DNA from: Pseudomonas fluorescens | GTDB lineage: Bacteria > Pseudomonadota > Gammaproteobacteria > Pseudomonadales > Pseudomonadaceae | NCBI RefSeq assembly: GCF_003732425.1 | Contig: NZ_MOBX01000015.1 | Coordinates: 452,303-516,302, forward strand | DNA length: 64,000 nucleotides | Reading direction: 5' to 3' | Shown: positions 35,202 through 43,506 of the stretch, in pieces | Layout of the letters: every line of letters begins with the position of its first letter | How positions within the stretch are numbered: position 1 is the stretch's first letter | The notes under the pieces: generated by a model | Database searches by the model: none | What the model saw: only the letters and a program-made list of their open reading frames with translations | What the model was told of the DNA's origin: nothing | Translations under genes and position numbers: made by a program

Positions 35202-36503
35202 TTACTTGGACGACTTGATCGCTGCGCCAAGTTTCTTGGCGGTGTCGGCCGGGTCGGCTTTCGGGTCGTTGATGTAGTTGGTCACGACATCAAAGAACGC
35301 GCCTTGCACCGCCAGCGTGGTCGCCATGTTGTGCGCCATGCTTGGCTGCAGGCCGCCGGACTTGGCGTCCGCCAGGAAGTCCTTGGCAGCGGTCTGCGCG
35401 CAGGAGTCGAAACCGAGCTTGTCCATGTTGTTCAACATGTCGTTGCGAACCGGGATCGAGCCTTTGTTGATGCTGAAGACTTTCTGGAAGTTTTCACCCA
35501 GCACGACTTTGGCGATGTCCTGCTGACCGGCCGCAGTGCCTGCGTCCTTCTGCTTGAACACGGCCAGCGAGTCGATGTTGTAGGTGAACGCCTTGTCGGT
35601 GCCCGGGAAGGCTACGCACTCGTAATCCTTGCCGGCGACTTTCTTCGCGGCGGTCCATTCGGACTTGGCCCAGTCACCCATGATCTGCATGCCGGCCTTG
35701 CCGTTGATGACCTTGGCCGCTTCGAGGTTCCAGTCCTGGCCCTTGCCGTCTGCGTCCATGTAGGTCGCGACTTTCTTCAGCTCGGTCAGCGCCTTGACCA
35801 TTTCCGGGCCGGTCAGCGCGGCATTGTCCAGGTCAACCAGGGCTTTCTTGTAACCATCGACACCCATGACCGAGAGCACCACGGCTTCGAACACGGTGCT
35901 GTCCTGCCAAGGCTGACCGCCGTGAGCCAGCGGAATGAAGCCCGCAGCCTTGAGCTTGTCGCCCGCAGCATAGAATTCTTCGAGGGTGGTCGGGTTCTTG
36001 GTGATACCGGCTTTCTTGAACACTTCCGGGTTGATCCACAGCCAGTTCACACGGTGAATGTTCACCGGCACGGCCACGTAATCACCGTCGTACTTCACGG
36101 TATCGGAGACTTTCTTGTCGAGCAGGCTGTCCCACTTTTCCGACTTGGCGACGTCTTTCAATACGTCGGTGTCGAGCAGGCCGGTCGACGCCCATTCCTG
36201 GATGTCCGGGCCTTTGATCTGGGCTACGCCAGGCGGGTTGCCGGCGACTGCGCGGCTTTTCAGCACGGTCATGGCAGTCGCACCGCCACCACCGGCGACA
36301 GCGCCGTCTTTCCAGGTGAAACCGTCTTTTTCGACTTGCGCCTTGAGCACATCAACAGCAGCTTTTTCGCCACCGGATGTCCACCAGTGCACGACTTCGA
36401 CCGAACCTTTGGATTCGGCAGCGGAAACACTGAGAGGCAGAATTGCGAGCGGGAACAGGGAGGCGACAGAAATGACAGTAGCGAGGCGAGAAATCGCATT
36501 CAT
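35202..36503 (-). CDS. gtsA: Glucose ABC importer periplasmic binding protein GtsA
   Basis: This 433-residue extracellular-type solute-binding protein has a signal peptide (MNAISRLATVISVASLFPLA... ending ILPLSVSAAES). The mature protein begins KGSVEVVHWWTSGGEKAAVDVLKAQVEKDG, with VNIHRVNWLWINPEVFKKAGI, PLAHGGQPWQDSTVFEAVVL and INGKAGMQIMGDWAKSEW. This is the family 1 sugar-binding pattern of the Pseudomonas glucose receptor. I chose the start at 36503, where the signal peptide begins, rather than the longer frame. An AACAACAAGAA run precedes the ribosome site. Confidence 0.95.
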   Translation of the reverse strand: MNAISRLATVISVASLFPLAILPLSVSAAESKGSVEVVHWWTSGGEKAAVDVLKAQVEKDGFTWKDGAVAGGGGATAMTVLKSRAVAGNPPGVAQIKGPDIQEWASTGLLDTDVLKDVAKSEKWDSLLDKKVSDTVKYDGDYVAVPVNIHRVNWLWINPEVFKKAGITKNPTTLEEFYAAGDKLKAAGFIPLAHGGQPWQDSTVFEAVVLSVMGVDGYKKALVDLDNAALTGPEMVKALTELKKVATYMDADGKGQDWNLEAAKVINGKAGMQIMGDWAKSEWTAAKKVAGKDYECVAFPGTDKAFTYNIDSLAVFKQKDAGTAAGQQDIAKVVLGENFQKVFSINKGSIPVRNDMLNNMDKLGFDSCAQTAAKDFLADAKSGGLQPSMAHNMATTLAVQGAFFDVVTNYINDPKADPADTAKKLGAAIKSSK

Positions 36504-36516
36504 CTGAGATGTACCT

Positions 36517-36528
36517 TTCTTGTTGTTA
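36517..36528 (-). promoter_or_regulatory. A-rich Crc/Hfq motif ahead of gtsA
   Basis: The sense strand reads TAACAACAAGAA right before the AAGGT ribosome site. Hfq/Crc binding here would block translation of the glucose importer during catabolite repression. Confidence 0.65.
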
Positions 36529-36622
36529 TGCATTGCAAGTCTGGTGCTTGCGCTGCACAGGAGTTTAAACAGGACGATTCCCCTCACAGGTAACGAAGGG
36601 ACGCGCGAATGTCACCACATGG

Positions 36623-37882
36623 TTACACAGGAATGCTCTGGGACAACTGCGCCAAAGCAGTCGCCATGCTCGGCGACAAGGGTAGACGAGGGATCAGCAC
36701 CGCCTGCCAGGCGTGATACAGATCGGGTTTGCCCGGCCAGATATCGGCGCTGGGAACGTTTTGCGGATTGAGTTCGTGGTGCCAACTGCCGTCGCATCGA
36801 TCGATGAAATTCACTTCGCAGAATTCCCAGAACAGTCGGTACCAGGTCTCGTATTGCGCATCACCGGTGCGTTTGAGCAAGGCACTGGCGGCGGCGCTGG
36901 CCTCGGCGTGCGTCCAGTGCAGACGATGGCGGACCACGGATTTATTGTTCCAGTCGAGGGTGTAGACGATGCCCGGCGCGCCATCGACGTCCCAGCCGTG
37001 ACGGCAGTTGTTCTCGAACAGTTTTGCCGCATCAGTGGCGAGCCAACCGGGTGTGAGCATGCCAGCCTGCACCCGCGCAGCTTCGAGGTGCAGCAGCAGC
37101 CGCGCCCACTCGAAACCGTGGCCCGGCGTGGTGCCGTAAGGGCGGAAACCATCGGCGGGATTGTCCTGGTTGTATTCGCGCAGCGGTTGCCAGTCGCGGT
37201 CGAAATGCTCGATGACCATGTAACCGTTGCCGGCCGCATGCCCGTGGATCACCCGCTCGACGATGCGTTGCGCGCGCACCAGCCAGCGCGGATCTTCGGT
37301 GACATCGGCCAGCGCGAGAAACGCTTCGGTCGCGTGCATGTTGCTGTTGGCGCCGCGATAGGCTTCCTCTTCGCTCCAGTCGCGATTGAAGAATTCGCGC
37401 ATGGCGCCCTCTTCTTCGCTCCAGAAATACGTGTCGATGATGTCGATGGCGTCATCCAGCAGCGCTTGGGCGCCGGGACGTTGTGCGACCACCGCAGAGC
37501 TGGCCGCAAGCGCAACGAAAGCATGCAGATAGGCGTTTTTGCCGGTGTTGTCATCGCGGTGTTCGGCGACCGCAAACCAGCCGCCGTGCAGGGCGTCACG
37601 CAACGGCCCGCGCAGGGCGGCGATGCCGTGATCGACCAGCTCGGCAAAACCCGGCAGGCCCTGAATGTGGGCCATGGCGAAGCTGTGGGTCATGCGTGCG
37701 GTGTTCATGGTTTCGGCTTGTGCGTTCGCTGGCAGACGGCCGCGTTCGTCGAGGTTGCCGAAGCCTTCGGGCAGTTTTGATGCCTTGGCGAATTCCAGCA
37801 GGCGCAGGCCTTCGGCGGCGAGCCATTGCTGATGGGCAGGGGCGTTCAGCCAACTGCTGAAGCCTGGGTGAAAGGTGTCCAT
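36623..37882 (-). CDS. AGE-family sugar epimerase/isomerase (mannose isomerase-like)
   Basis: This 419-residue (alpha/alpha)6-barrel protein is related to N-acylglucosamine 2-epimerase and YihS/mannose isomerase. Visible blocks: NTARMTHSFAMAHIQGLPGF (substrate Arg/His), HGGWFAVAEHRDDNTGKNAYLHAFVALAAS, RGANSNMHATEAFLAL, TPGHGFEWARLLLHLEAARV (catalytic His), and WNNKSVVRHRLHWTHAEASAA. The intact His pair supports an aldose-ketose isomerase. It lies between gltS and gtsA on the same strand, so it may convert mannose or fructose in the glucose uptake island. An A-rich Crc/Hfq run precedes it. Confidence 0.87.
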   Translation of the reverse strand: MDTFHPGFSSWLNAPAHQQWLAAEGLRLLEFAKASKLPEGFGNLDERGRLPANAQAETMNTARMTHSFAMAHIQGLPGFAELVDHGIAALRGPLRDALHGGWFAVAEHRDDNTGKNAYLHAFVALAASSAVVAQRPGAQALLDDAIDIIDTYFWSEEEGAMREFFNRDWSEEEAYRGANSNMHATEAFLALADVTEDPRWLVRAQRIVERVIHGHAAGNGYMVIEHFDRDWQPLREYNQDNPADGFRPYGTTPGHGFEWARLLLHLEAARVQAGMLTPGWLATDAAKLFENNCRHGWDVDGAPGIVYTLDWNNKSVVRHRLHWTHAEASAAASALLKRTGDAQYETWYRLFWEFCEVNFIDRCDGSWHHELNPQNVPSADIWPGKPDLYHAWQAVLIPRLPLSPSMATALAQLSQSIPV

Positions 37883-37892
37883 GGAGTGGCCC

Positions 37893-37906
37893 TTTTTTGT
37901 TGTTAT
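37893..37906 (-). promoter_or_regulatory. A-rich Crc/Hfq motif ahead of the AGE epimerase
   Basis: The sense strand reads ATAACAACAAAAAA about 10 bases before the start and contains the AANAANAA pattern. Confidence 0.6.
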
Positions 37907-38004
37907 GACTGCGGGCAGTCTAAACAACAGGCCGGGATGGTCTTGTAACGAAGGGGGCGGGTTTTGTCACCAAGCCGTGACATACAAAGCTCTGGAGTGA
38001 AACC

Positions 38005-38099
38005 TGTGGCGAGGGAGCTTGCTCCCGTTGTGGCGCGAAGCGGCAGCAAAAAAGAAGGCCTGCTGCGCAGTCCAGCGGGAGCAAGCTCCCTCGCCACAG
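38005..38099. repeat. REP pair, GGCGAGGGAGC family
   Basis: CTGTGGCGAGGGAGCTTGCT and AGCAAGCTCCCTCGCCACAG bracket about 55 bp, directly after the gltS stop and before the epimerase gene. Confidence 0.85.
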
Positions 38100-38107
38100 G
38101 GGTGGTG

Positions 38108-39577
38108 TCAATCAGCACTGCGCGGCAGTTGCAGGGTCACTCGCAAGCCACCCTCACGCAAATTCTGCAACGTCACCTCGCCGCCATGGCTGTGGGCAAT
38201 GTTGCGTGCGATGCCCAAACCCAGACCATAGCCCTGCTGCTGTCCCGCCAGACGAAAGTGCGGCTCGAACACCTGCTCCAGCCGCTGCTCCGGGACGCCT
38301 GGCCCTTCATCGTCGACGTGCAGAACAAACGCGCGCTCATCATCGTCGATGTGCAAGTGCGCGTTCTGCCCGTACTTCAACGCGTTGTCGATCAGGTTAC
38401 CGATGCAGCGTTTCAACGCCAGCGGCTTGCCCGGATAAGCCGCCAGCGCCTTGCCTTGCTGAGTCACGCGGCCATTGCCGTTCGGCGCCAGATACGGCTC
38501 TACCAGGCAGTCGAGCACATGGTTGAGATCCACCGGTTCGATGTTCTCGTGGATGTCGGTGTCCTTCACGCATTGCAGCGCGCCTTTGACCAGCAACTCC
38601 AGTTCATCCAGATCGCGACCGAACTTGCTTTGCAGCGCTTCGTCTTCGAGCAATTCGACGCGCAAACGCAAACGGGTGATCGGCGTGCGCAGGTCATGGG
38701 AGATCGCGCTGAACAACTGGCTGCGCTCGGTCAGGTAGCGGCTGATGCGCTCGCGCATGGTGTTGAAGGCGCGGCCCACTTCGACCACTTCGCTGCCGCC
38801 GCCCTCGGCCACCGGCTCGACGTCAGCACCCAACGACAGATCCCGCGCGGCGCGCGCCAGACGCTTGAGCGGGCGGCTCTGCCAGTGCACCAGCAGACCG
38901 ATGAACAGCAGCAGGAATCCGCTGGTGAGGACGATGAACCACACCTGTTGCGACGGCAGACCTTGCTCTTCAAGACTGGTGTACGGCTCGGGCAACAGTG
39001 AGGCGATGTACAGCCATTCCCCCGGGGCCATTTGTATCTGCGTGACCAACACCGGCGGATTCACCGGCTCCAGGGTCAGCGCGTAATGCGCCCACGAGCG
39101 TGGCAATTCATCGAGTTTCAGCCCGGCGTTGAAGATGCGCAGGTCTTCGGGACTGACAAAGGTCACCGAAATATCCGTGTCATTACCGAGGGTCTGACGC
39201 AGCACTTCGTCGACCGCTTTCATCACCGCCGCTTTACGCGGTGTGACCGGTAGCACGTCCATGCCCAGCGGTTTGTCGTTGAGGGTCACGACGAAGCGGG
39301 TGCCGCCCATGCTGCGCAATTGATCCAACACCAACGGTCGATAAGCCACCGGCAACGAACGGAAATAACTGACGCTGGCAGTCATCGAATGGGCGAGGCT
39401 GCGGGCGCTGGTAACCAGGCCTTCGAGTTGCGTGGCGCGCAGTTGCGAGACCCAGATCACGCTCGATAACGTCTGCGCAAACAGCACCGCCAGCAAGGTC
39501 AAAAGCAGCATGCGCCCGAGCAGCGAACGCGGCACCGGCACTTTGGCGGCGAGTCTGCGCAGTGACTCAGTGACCAT
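38108..39577 (-). CDS. gltS: Sensor histidine kinase GltS/GtrS
   Basis: This 489-residue inner-membrane kinase has a first TM helix (about residues 20-42, LGRMLLLTLLAVLFAQTLSSVIW), a periplasmic sensor of about 150 residues, a second TM helix (VWFIVLTSGFLLLFIGLLV), HAMP, and the kinase core: H-box SAISHDLRTPITRLRLRVELLED, N-box CIGNLIDNALKYG, and G-boxes DEGPGVPE and GYGLGLGIAR. In P. aeruginosa the homologue GtrS senses 2-ketogluconate or 6-phosphogluconate and signals to GltR. The start overlaps the gltR end by 11 bp. A REP pair follows. Confidence 0.92.
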   Translation of the reverse strand: MVTESLRRLAAKVPVPRSLLGRMLLLTLLAVLFAQTLSSVIWVSQLRATQLEGLVTSARSLAHSMTASVSYFRSLPVAYRPLVLDQLRSMGGTRFVVTLNDKPLGMDVLPVTPRKAAVMKAVDEVLRQTLGNDTDISVTFVSPEDLRIFNAGLKLDELPRSWAHYALTLEPVNPPVLVTQIQMAPGEWLYIASLLPEPYTSLEEQGLPSQQVWFIVLTSGFLLLFIGLLVHWQSRPLKRLARAARDLSLGADVEPVAEGGGSEVVEVGRAFNTMRERISRYLTERSQLFSAISHDLRTPITRLRLRVELLEDEALQSKFGRDLDELELLVKGALQCVKDTDIHENIEPVDLNHVLDCLVEPYLAPNGNGRVTQQGKALAAYPGKPLALKRCIGNLIDNALKYGQNAHLHIDDDERAFVLHVDDEGPGVPEQRLEQVFEPHFRLAGQQQGYGLGLGIARNIAHSHGGEVTLQNLREGGLRVTLQLPRSAD

Positions 39578-40298
39578 TGCCGGCAACCACGTTGGCTGCC
39601 AGTTGGTAGCCGCTGCCGCGCACGGTGCGGATCAGTCGTGGCGGTTTTTCCGTGTCGCGCAGGCGCTGGCGTAAACGGCTGACGGCCATGTCGACGATGC
39701 GATCAAGCGGCATCAGGTCGCGGCCACGGGTGGCGTTGCCAATGGTGTCGCGGTCGAGGATTTCCTGCGGATGATCGAGGAACAGTTTCAGCAGGGCGAA
39801 GTCGGCACCGGAGAGAATCACTTCTTCGCCGTCGGTGTGAAACAGGCGATGGCTGACCATGTCCAGGCGCCACTCATCAAAGGCCAGCACGTCGCTGCCA
39901 CTGCGCTCCTGACCAAATTGCGCACGGCGCAGCAACGCCTTGATGCGCGCTTGCAGTTCGCGGGGGCTGAAGGGTTTGCCGAGGTAATCGTCGGCGCCGA
40001 GTTCCAGACCGATCACGCGGTCGGCTTCGTCGGAACTGGCGGTGAGCATGATGATCGGCACCTGCGCCTGACGCGGATGCTGACGCACCCAACGGCAGAG
40101 GCTGAAGCCGTCTTCGTCGGGCAGCATGACATCGAGGATCACCAGATCGCTCGGCGCCTCGTTGAGGGCCTGGCGGAAACTGGCACCGTCGGCGGTGGCC
40201 CGTACCTGAAACCCGGCACGGGTCAGGTAGGTTTCCAGCAACTCGCGTATTTCCTGGTCGTCATCGACCAACAATATCGACTTGTTGACTGAGCTCAC
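39567..40298 (-). CDS. gltR: OmpR-family response regulator GltR
   Basis: This 243-residue regulator has an N-terminal receiver (ILLVDDDQEIRELLETYLTRAGF; phospho-acceptor Asp in LVILDVMLPDEDGF; Lys in GADDYLGKPFSPREL) and a C-terminal winged helix (VILSGADFALLKLFLDHPQEILDRDTI...IRTVRGSGYQL). Translation probably starts at the GTG at 40298 (SSVNKSILLVDDD follows), with AAGGA about 10 bases before. GltR controls glucose transport genes (oprB, gtsA) with GltS. The leader carries an AACAACAA motif. It overlaps gltS. Confidence 0.92.
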   Translation of the reverse strand: MSSVNKSILLVDDDQEIRELLETYLTRAGFQVRATADGASFRQALNEAPSDLVILDVMLPDEDGFSLCRWVRQHPRQAQVPIIMLTASSDEADRVIGLELGADDYLGKPFSPRELQARIKALLRRAQFGQERSGSDVLAFDEWRLDMVSHRLFHTDGEEVILSGADFALLKLFLDHPQEILDRDTIGNATRGRDLMPLDRIVDMAVSRLRQRLRDTEKPPRLIRTVRGSGYQLAANVVAGNGH

Positions 40299-40311
40299 TT
40301 CGAAGGCATCC

Positions 40312-40319
40312 TTGTTGTT
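40312..40319 (-). promoter_or_regulatory. A-rich Crc/Hfq motif ahead of gltR
   Basis: The sense strand reads AACAACAA just before the AAGGA ribosome site of gltR. Confidence 0.5.
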
Positions 40320-40369
40320 GGAATTGGGGCGGATTATGCCTGAGCAAAAACACATCGCGTACGAGCTTT

Positions 40370-40491
40370 TGTGGCGAGGGAGCTTGCTCCCGCTGGGCTG
40401 CGAAGCAGCCCCAATGCGTTGTCAGTGACAATCGCGTTTGCCGAAGTTACGACTGCTGCGCAGCCCAGCGGGAGCAAGCTCCCTCGCCACA
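40370..40491. repeat. REP pair, GGCGAGGGAGC family
   Basis: TGTGGCGAGGGAGCTTGCTC and GAGCAAGCTCCCTCGCCACA bracket about 80 bp. It separates glk from gltR. Confidence 0.85.
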
Positions 40492-40497
40492 GGTTAC

Positions 40498-41463
40498 TTA
40501 TTTCACCACAAGAGTGGATTGTTCCAGTGCCACACCGGCACCGACAAGGCCGGAATACGGCGCCGTCACCAGCCACACCGGAATGCCTTTGAAATAATCG
40601 CTCATGCAACCTTTGTCGGCGAAGCTACGGGCAAAACCGCTTTCAAGGAAGAAGTCGGCAAAGCGTGGAATCACACCGCCAACGATATACACCCCGCCAC
40701 GTGCACCCGTGGTCAACACGTTGTTACCCGCCACGCGCCCGAGCCAGCAGCAGAACTGCTCCAGCACTTCCAGCGCAATCGGATCACCCGCCAGCCCGGC
40801 AGCGGTAATCGCTTCCGGCGTATCGAGTGTCGGCTCATGGCCATCGACCGCACAGATCGCCCGGTAAACCCGTGGCAATCCACCACCACTCAACGCGGTT
40901 TCCGCACTGACATGGCCGATCTCGTTGTGGATGTGCTGCCACAGCTGGGTTTCACGCGGGCTGCTCAGCGGCAGATCGACGTGACCGCCCTCGCCCGGCA
41001 ACGCCGCGAAACGGCCTTCGCCAAGATCAAGCAAGGTGCCGACGCCAAGGCCAGTGCCCGGGCCGATCACCACGGCCGGACGCAACGGCTCCGGCGTGCC
41101 CTCGCAGACCACGCGGAATTCGCCCGGCTGCAAACGGGTCATGCCCAGCGCCATCGCCGAGAAGTCGTTGATCAGCAACAACTGCTCGACCTGTAAGGTC
41201 TGGCAGAACGCTGTACGACTCAGTCGCCAGTGATTGTTGGTGAACTTGAACTCATCACCACTGACCGGCCCCGCCACCGACAGGCACACCGAACCGATCG
41301 AACCCGGCGCCAGACCGAGCCCGCTCAGGTACAGGCTGATCGCCTCTTCCGGGCTGGCGTGGTCGGCCGTGGCCAGCACCTGAACCGATTGCAGTTGCTG
41401 GTTTTTCCACAACGCAAACCGCGCGTTGGTGCCTCCGATGTCACCGACCAAAGCCAGTTTCAA
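40498..41463 (-). CDS. glk: Glucokinase
   Basis: This 321-residue cytoplasmic enzyme phosphorylates glucose with ATP. The ATP-phosphate motif GDIGGTNARFALW opens the protein; LLINDFSAMALG holds the catalytic Asp; VIGPGTGLGVGTL and PGEGGHVDLPLSS contain the sugar-binding Glu/His (this is the Glk family, not the ROK family). The start overlaps the edd stop by 4 bp, so edd-glk are translationally coupled. Confidence 0.94.
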   Translation of the reverse strand: MKLALVGDIGGTNARFALWKNQQLQSVQVLATADHASPEEAISLYLSGLGLAPGSIGSVCLSVAGPVSGDEFKFTNNHWRLSRTAFCQTLQVEQLLLINDFSAMALGMTRLQPGEFRVVCEGTPEPLRPAVVIGPGTGLGVGTLLDLGEGRFAALPGEGGHVDLPLSSPRETQLWQHIHNEIGHVSAETALSGGGLPRVYRAICAVDGHEPTLDTPEAITAAGLAGDPIALEVLEQFCCWLGRVAGNNVLTTGARGGVYIVGGVIPRFADFFLESGFARSFADKGCMSDYFKGIPVWLVTAPYSGLVGAGVALEQSTLVVK

Positions 41464-43286
41464 TTAAGCGTCTCCAGGGCAGAAGTGAAGGCGCTGGCGC
41501 CCTGCTCTGCCGAGCTGAAGGCCAAACGCATAAAGCCAAACAGTTCGCGCCCGCTGCCGATGTTGTTGCCCAACAGACCTTTGGCGGGTTCGCGCGCTGC
41601 AAATTCGGCGGCGTCGACTTTAAGTTCCAAAGTGCCTTTGACGCCATCGACGCGGATGATATCGCCCTCTTGCACGCGTGCCAAAGCGCCGCCGACATAA
41701 GCTTCGGGGCTGACGTGAATTGCGGCGGGGATTTTCCCCGAGGCGCCGGACATGCGCCCGTCAGTCACCAACGCGACTTTGAAGCCGCGATCCTGCAGCA
41801 CGCCGAGGAATGGCGTCATCTTGTGCAGTTCGGGCATGCCGTTGGAGCGCGGGCCCTGGAAGCGCATCACGGCGACGAAATCTTTTTCCAGCAGACCGGC
41901 CTTGAACGCGTCGGCCAGATCTTGTTGATCCTGGAACACCATCGCTGGCGCTTCGACGACCTGGTTTTCCAGTGCCACCGCAGACACCTTCATCACACCG
42001 CGACCGAGGTTGCCCTCCATAACGCGCAAACCACCCTCTGCCGAGAATGCACGGGCGACCGGACGCAGGATGTTTTCGTCGAGGCTGTCGGTCGGACCTT
42101 CGCGCCATACCAATTCGCCGTTATCGAGGAACGGTTCCTTGGTGTATTTGCTCAGGCCGTGGCCGAGCACGGTGTTGACGTCTTCGTGCAGCAGACCGGC
42201 GCCAAGCAATTCGCGGATCAGGAACGACATGCCGCCCGCTGCCTGGAAGTGGTTGATGTCGGCTTTGCCGTTCGGGTAGACGTGGCTGAGGGTCGGCACG
42301 ACTTCGGAGAGATCGGCCATGTCCTGCCAGGTCAGTTGAATGCCCGCCGCCATGGCGATGGCCGGCATGTGCAGGGTGTGGTTGGTCGAGCCGCCAGTGG
42401 CGTGCAGCGCAACAATGGAGTTGACCAGCGATTTCTCGTCGACGATTTCGCCGATCGGCATGAAGTTGCCGTTCTGTTTGGTCAGACGCGTCACTTGATG
42501 CGCAGCTTCGCGGGTCAGCGCGTCACGCAGCGGCGTGTTCGGGTTGACGAAGGAGGCGCCCGGCAAGTGCAGGCCCATCACTTCCATCAGCAACTGGTTG
42601 GTGTTGGCGGTGCCGTAGAAGGTGCAAGTGCCCGGGCCGTGGTAGGACTTCATCTCCGATTCCAGCAGCTCTTCGCGGGTCGCTTTGCCTTCGGCGTACT
42701 TCTGCCGCACGTCGGCTTTTTCCTTGTTGGAAATCCCCGAGACCATCGGCCCGCCCGGTACGAAAATCGTCGGCAGGTGGCCGAAACGCAGCGACCCCAT
42801 CATCAGGCCCGGGACGATCTTGTCGCAGATGCCGAGCATCAGCGCACCATCGAACATGTTGTGCGACAGCGCCACTGCGGTCGACATGGCGATCACTTCG
42901 CGGCTCGGCAGGCTCAGTTCCATGCCCGGCTCGCCCTGGGTCACGCCGTCGCACATCGCCGGCGTACCGCCCGCGAACTGGCCGACCGAACCGATTTCGC
43001 GCAGGGCGTTCTTGATCTGTTGCGGGAATACTTCGTACGGCTGGTGCGCCGAGAGCATGTCGTTATACGAAGAAACAATGGCGATGTTCGCCGAGTTCAT
43101 CATCCGCAGGCTGTGCTTGTCTTCGCTGCCGCAACCGGCCACGCCGTGGGCGAAGTTGGCGCATTGCAGCTTGCCGCGCATCGGCCCGTCAGTGGCGGCG
43201 CCGCGAATCAGTGCAAGGTAAGCCTGACGCGTGGCGCGGCTGCGGGCGATAAGCCGTTCGGTGACCTCAAGGACGCGGGGATGCAT
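41460..43286 (-). CDS. edd: 6-phosphogluconate dehydratase
   Basis: This 608-residue iron-sulfur enzyme converts 6-phosphogluconate to KDPG, the first Entner-Doudoroff-specific step. IlvD/Edd signatures are CGSEDKHSLRMMNSANIAIVSSYNDMLSAHQPYE, GTPAMCDGVTQGEPGMELSL, ALMLGICDKIVPGLMMGSLRFGHLPTIFVPGGPM, and the C-terminal VALVTDGRMSGASGKIPAAIHVSPEA. The cluster-binding Cys residues are present. It starts the edd-glk unit, divergent from gap. The leader has a HexR-like site and an AACAACAA run. Confidence 0.95.
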   Translation of the reverse strand: MHPRVLEVTERLIARSRATRQAYLALIRGAATDGPMRGKLQCANFAHGVAGCGSEDKHSLRMMNSANIAIVSSYNDMLSAHQPYEVFPQQIKNALREIGSVGQFAGGTPAMCDGVTQGEPGMELSLPSREVIAMSTAVALSHNMFDGALMLGICDKIVPGLMMGSLRFGHLPTIFVPGGPMVSGISNKEKADVRQKYAEGKATREELLESEMKSYHGPGTCTFYGTANTNQLLMEVMGLHLPGASFVNPNTPLRDALTREAAHQVTRLTKQNGNFMPIGEIVDEKSLVNSIVALHATGGSTNHTLHMPAIAMAAGIQLTWQDMADLSEVVPTLSHVYPNGKADINHFQAAGGMSFLIRELLGAGLLHEDVNTVLGHGLSKYTKEPFLDNGELVWREGPTDSLDENILRPVARAFSAEGGLRVMEGNLGRGVMKVSAVALENQVVEAPAMVFQDQQDLADAFKAGLLEKDFVAVMRFQGPRSNGMPELHKMTPFLGVLQDRGFKVALVTDGRMSGASGKIPAAIHVSPEAYVGGALARVQEGDIIRVDGVKGTLELKVDAAEFAAREPAKGLLGNNIGSGRELFGFMRLAFSSAEQGASAFTSALETLN

Positions 43287-43345
43287 GTGTAGAACTCCAG
43301 GCTAACGGATGTGGCGACCTGATTGTCTATGCTGATCAAACGCCG

Positions 43346-43353
43346 TTGTTGTT
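43346..43353 (-). promoter_or_regulatory. A-rich Crc/Hfq motif in the edd leader
   Basis: The sense strand reads AACAACAA, about 60 bases upstream of the edd start. It is farther from the ribosome site than the other copies, so support is weaker. Confidence 0.4.
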
Positions 43354-43406
43354 GGAATGACAGACGGCTTTTTTGACCATTCGGACCAGTTGATTCAGGT
43401 CACTCG

Positions 43407-43421
43407 TTGTAGATAAAACAA
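43407..43421. promoter_or_regulatory. Putative HexR operator 1 in the edd/gap control region
   Basis: TTGT-AGATAAA-ACAA fits the P. putida HexR rule TTGT-N7/8-ACAA exactly. Confidence 0.7.
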
Positions 43422-43468
43422 AATATTGCCACTAAAAAGGCTTGTTTTCTATTTTTATGCGAATAATC

Positions 43469-43483
43469 TTGTAATTCCAACAA
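43469..43483. promoter_or_regulatory. Putative HexR operator 2 in the edd/gap control region
   Basis: TTGT-AATTCCA-ACAA fits the HexR rule exactly, 24 bp before the gap start. The right arm overlaps the A-rich Crc/Hfq run. Confidence 0.7.
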
Positions 43484-43488
43484 CAAAA
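43479..43488 (+). promoter_or_regulatory. A-rich Crc/Hfq motif ahead of gap
   Basis: AACAACAAAA stands 19 bases upstream of the gap start and overlaps the HexR operator by 5 bases. Confidence 0.5.
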
Positions 43489-43506
43489 CGACGGCGGCGC
43501 TGTTCC

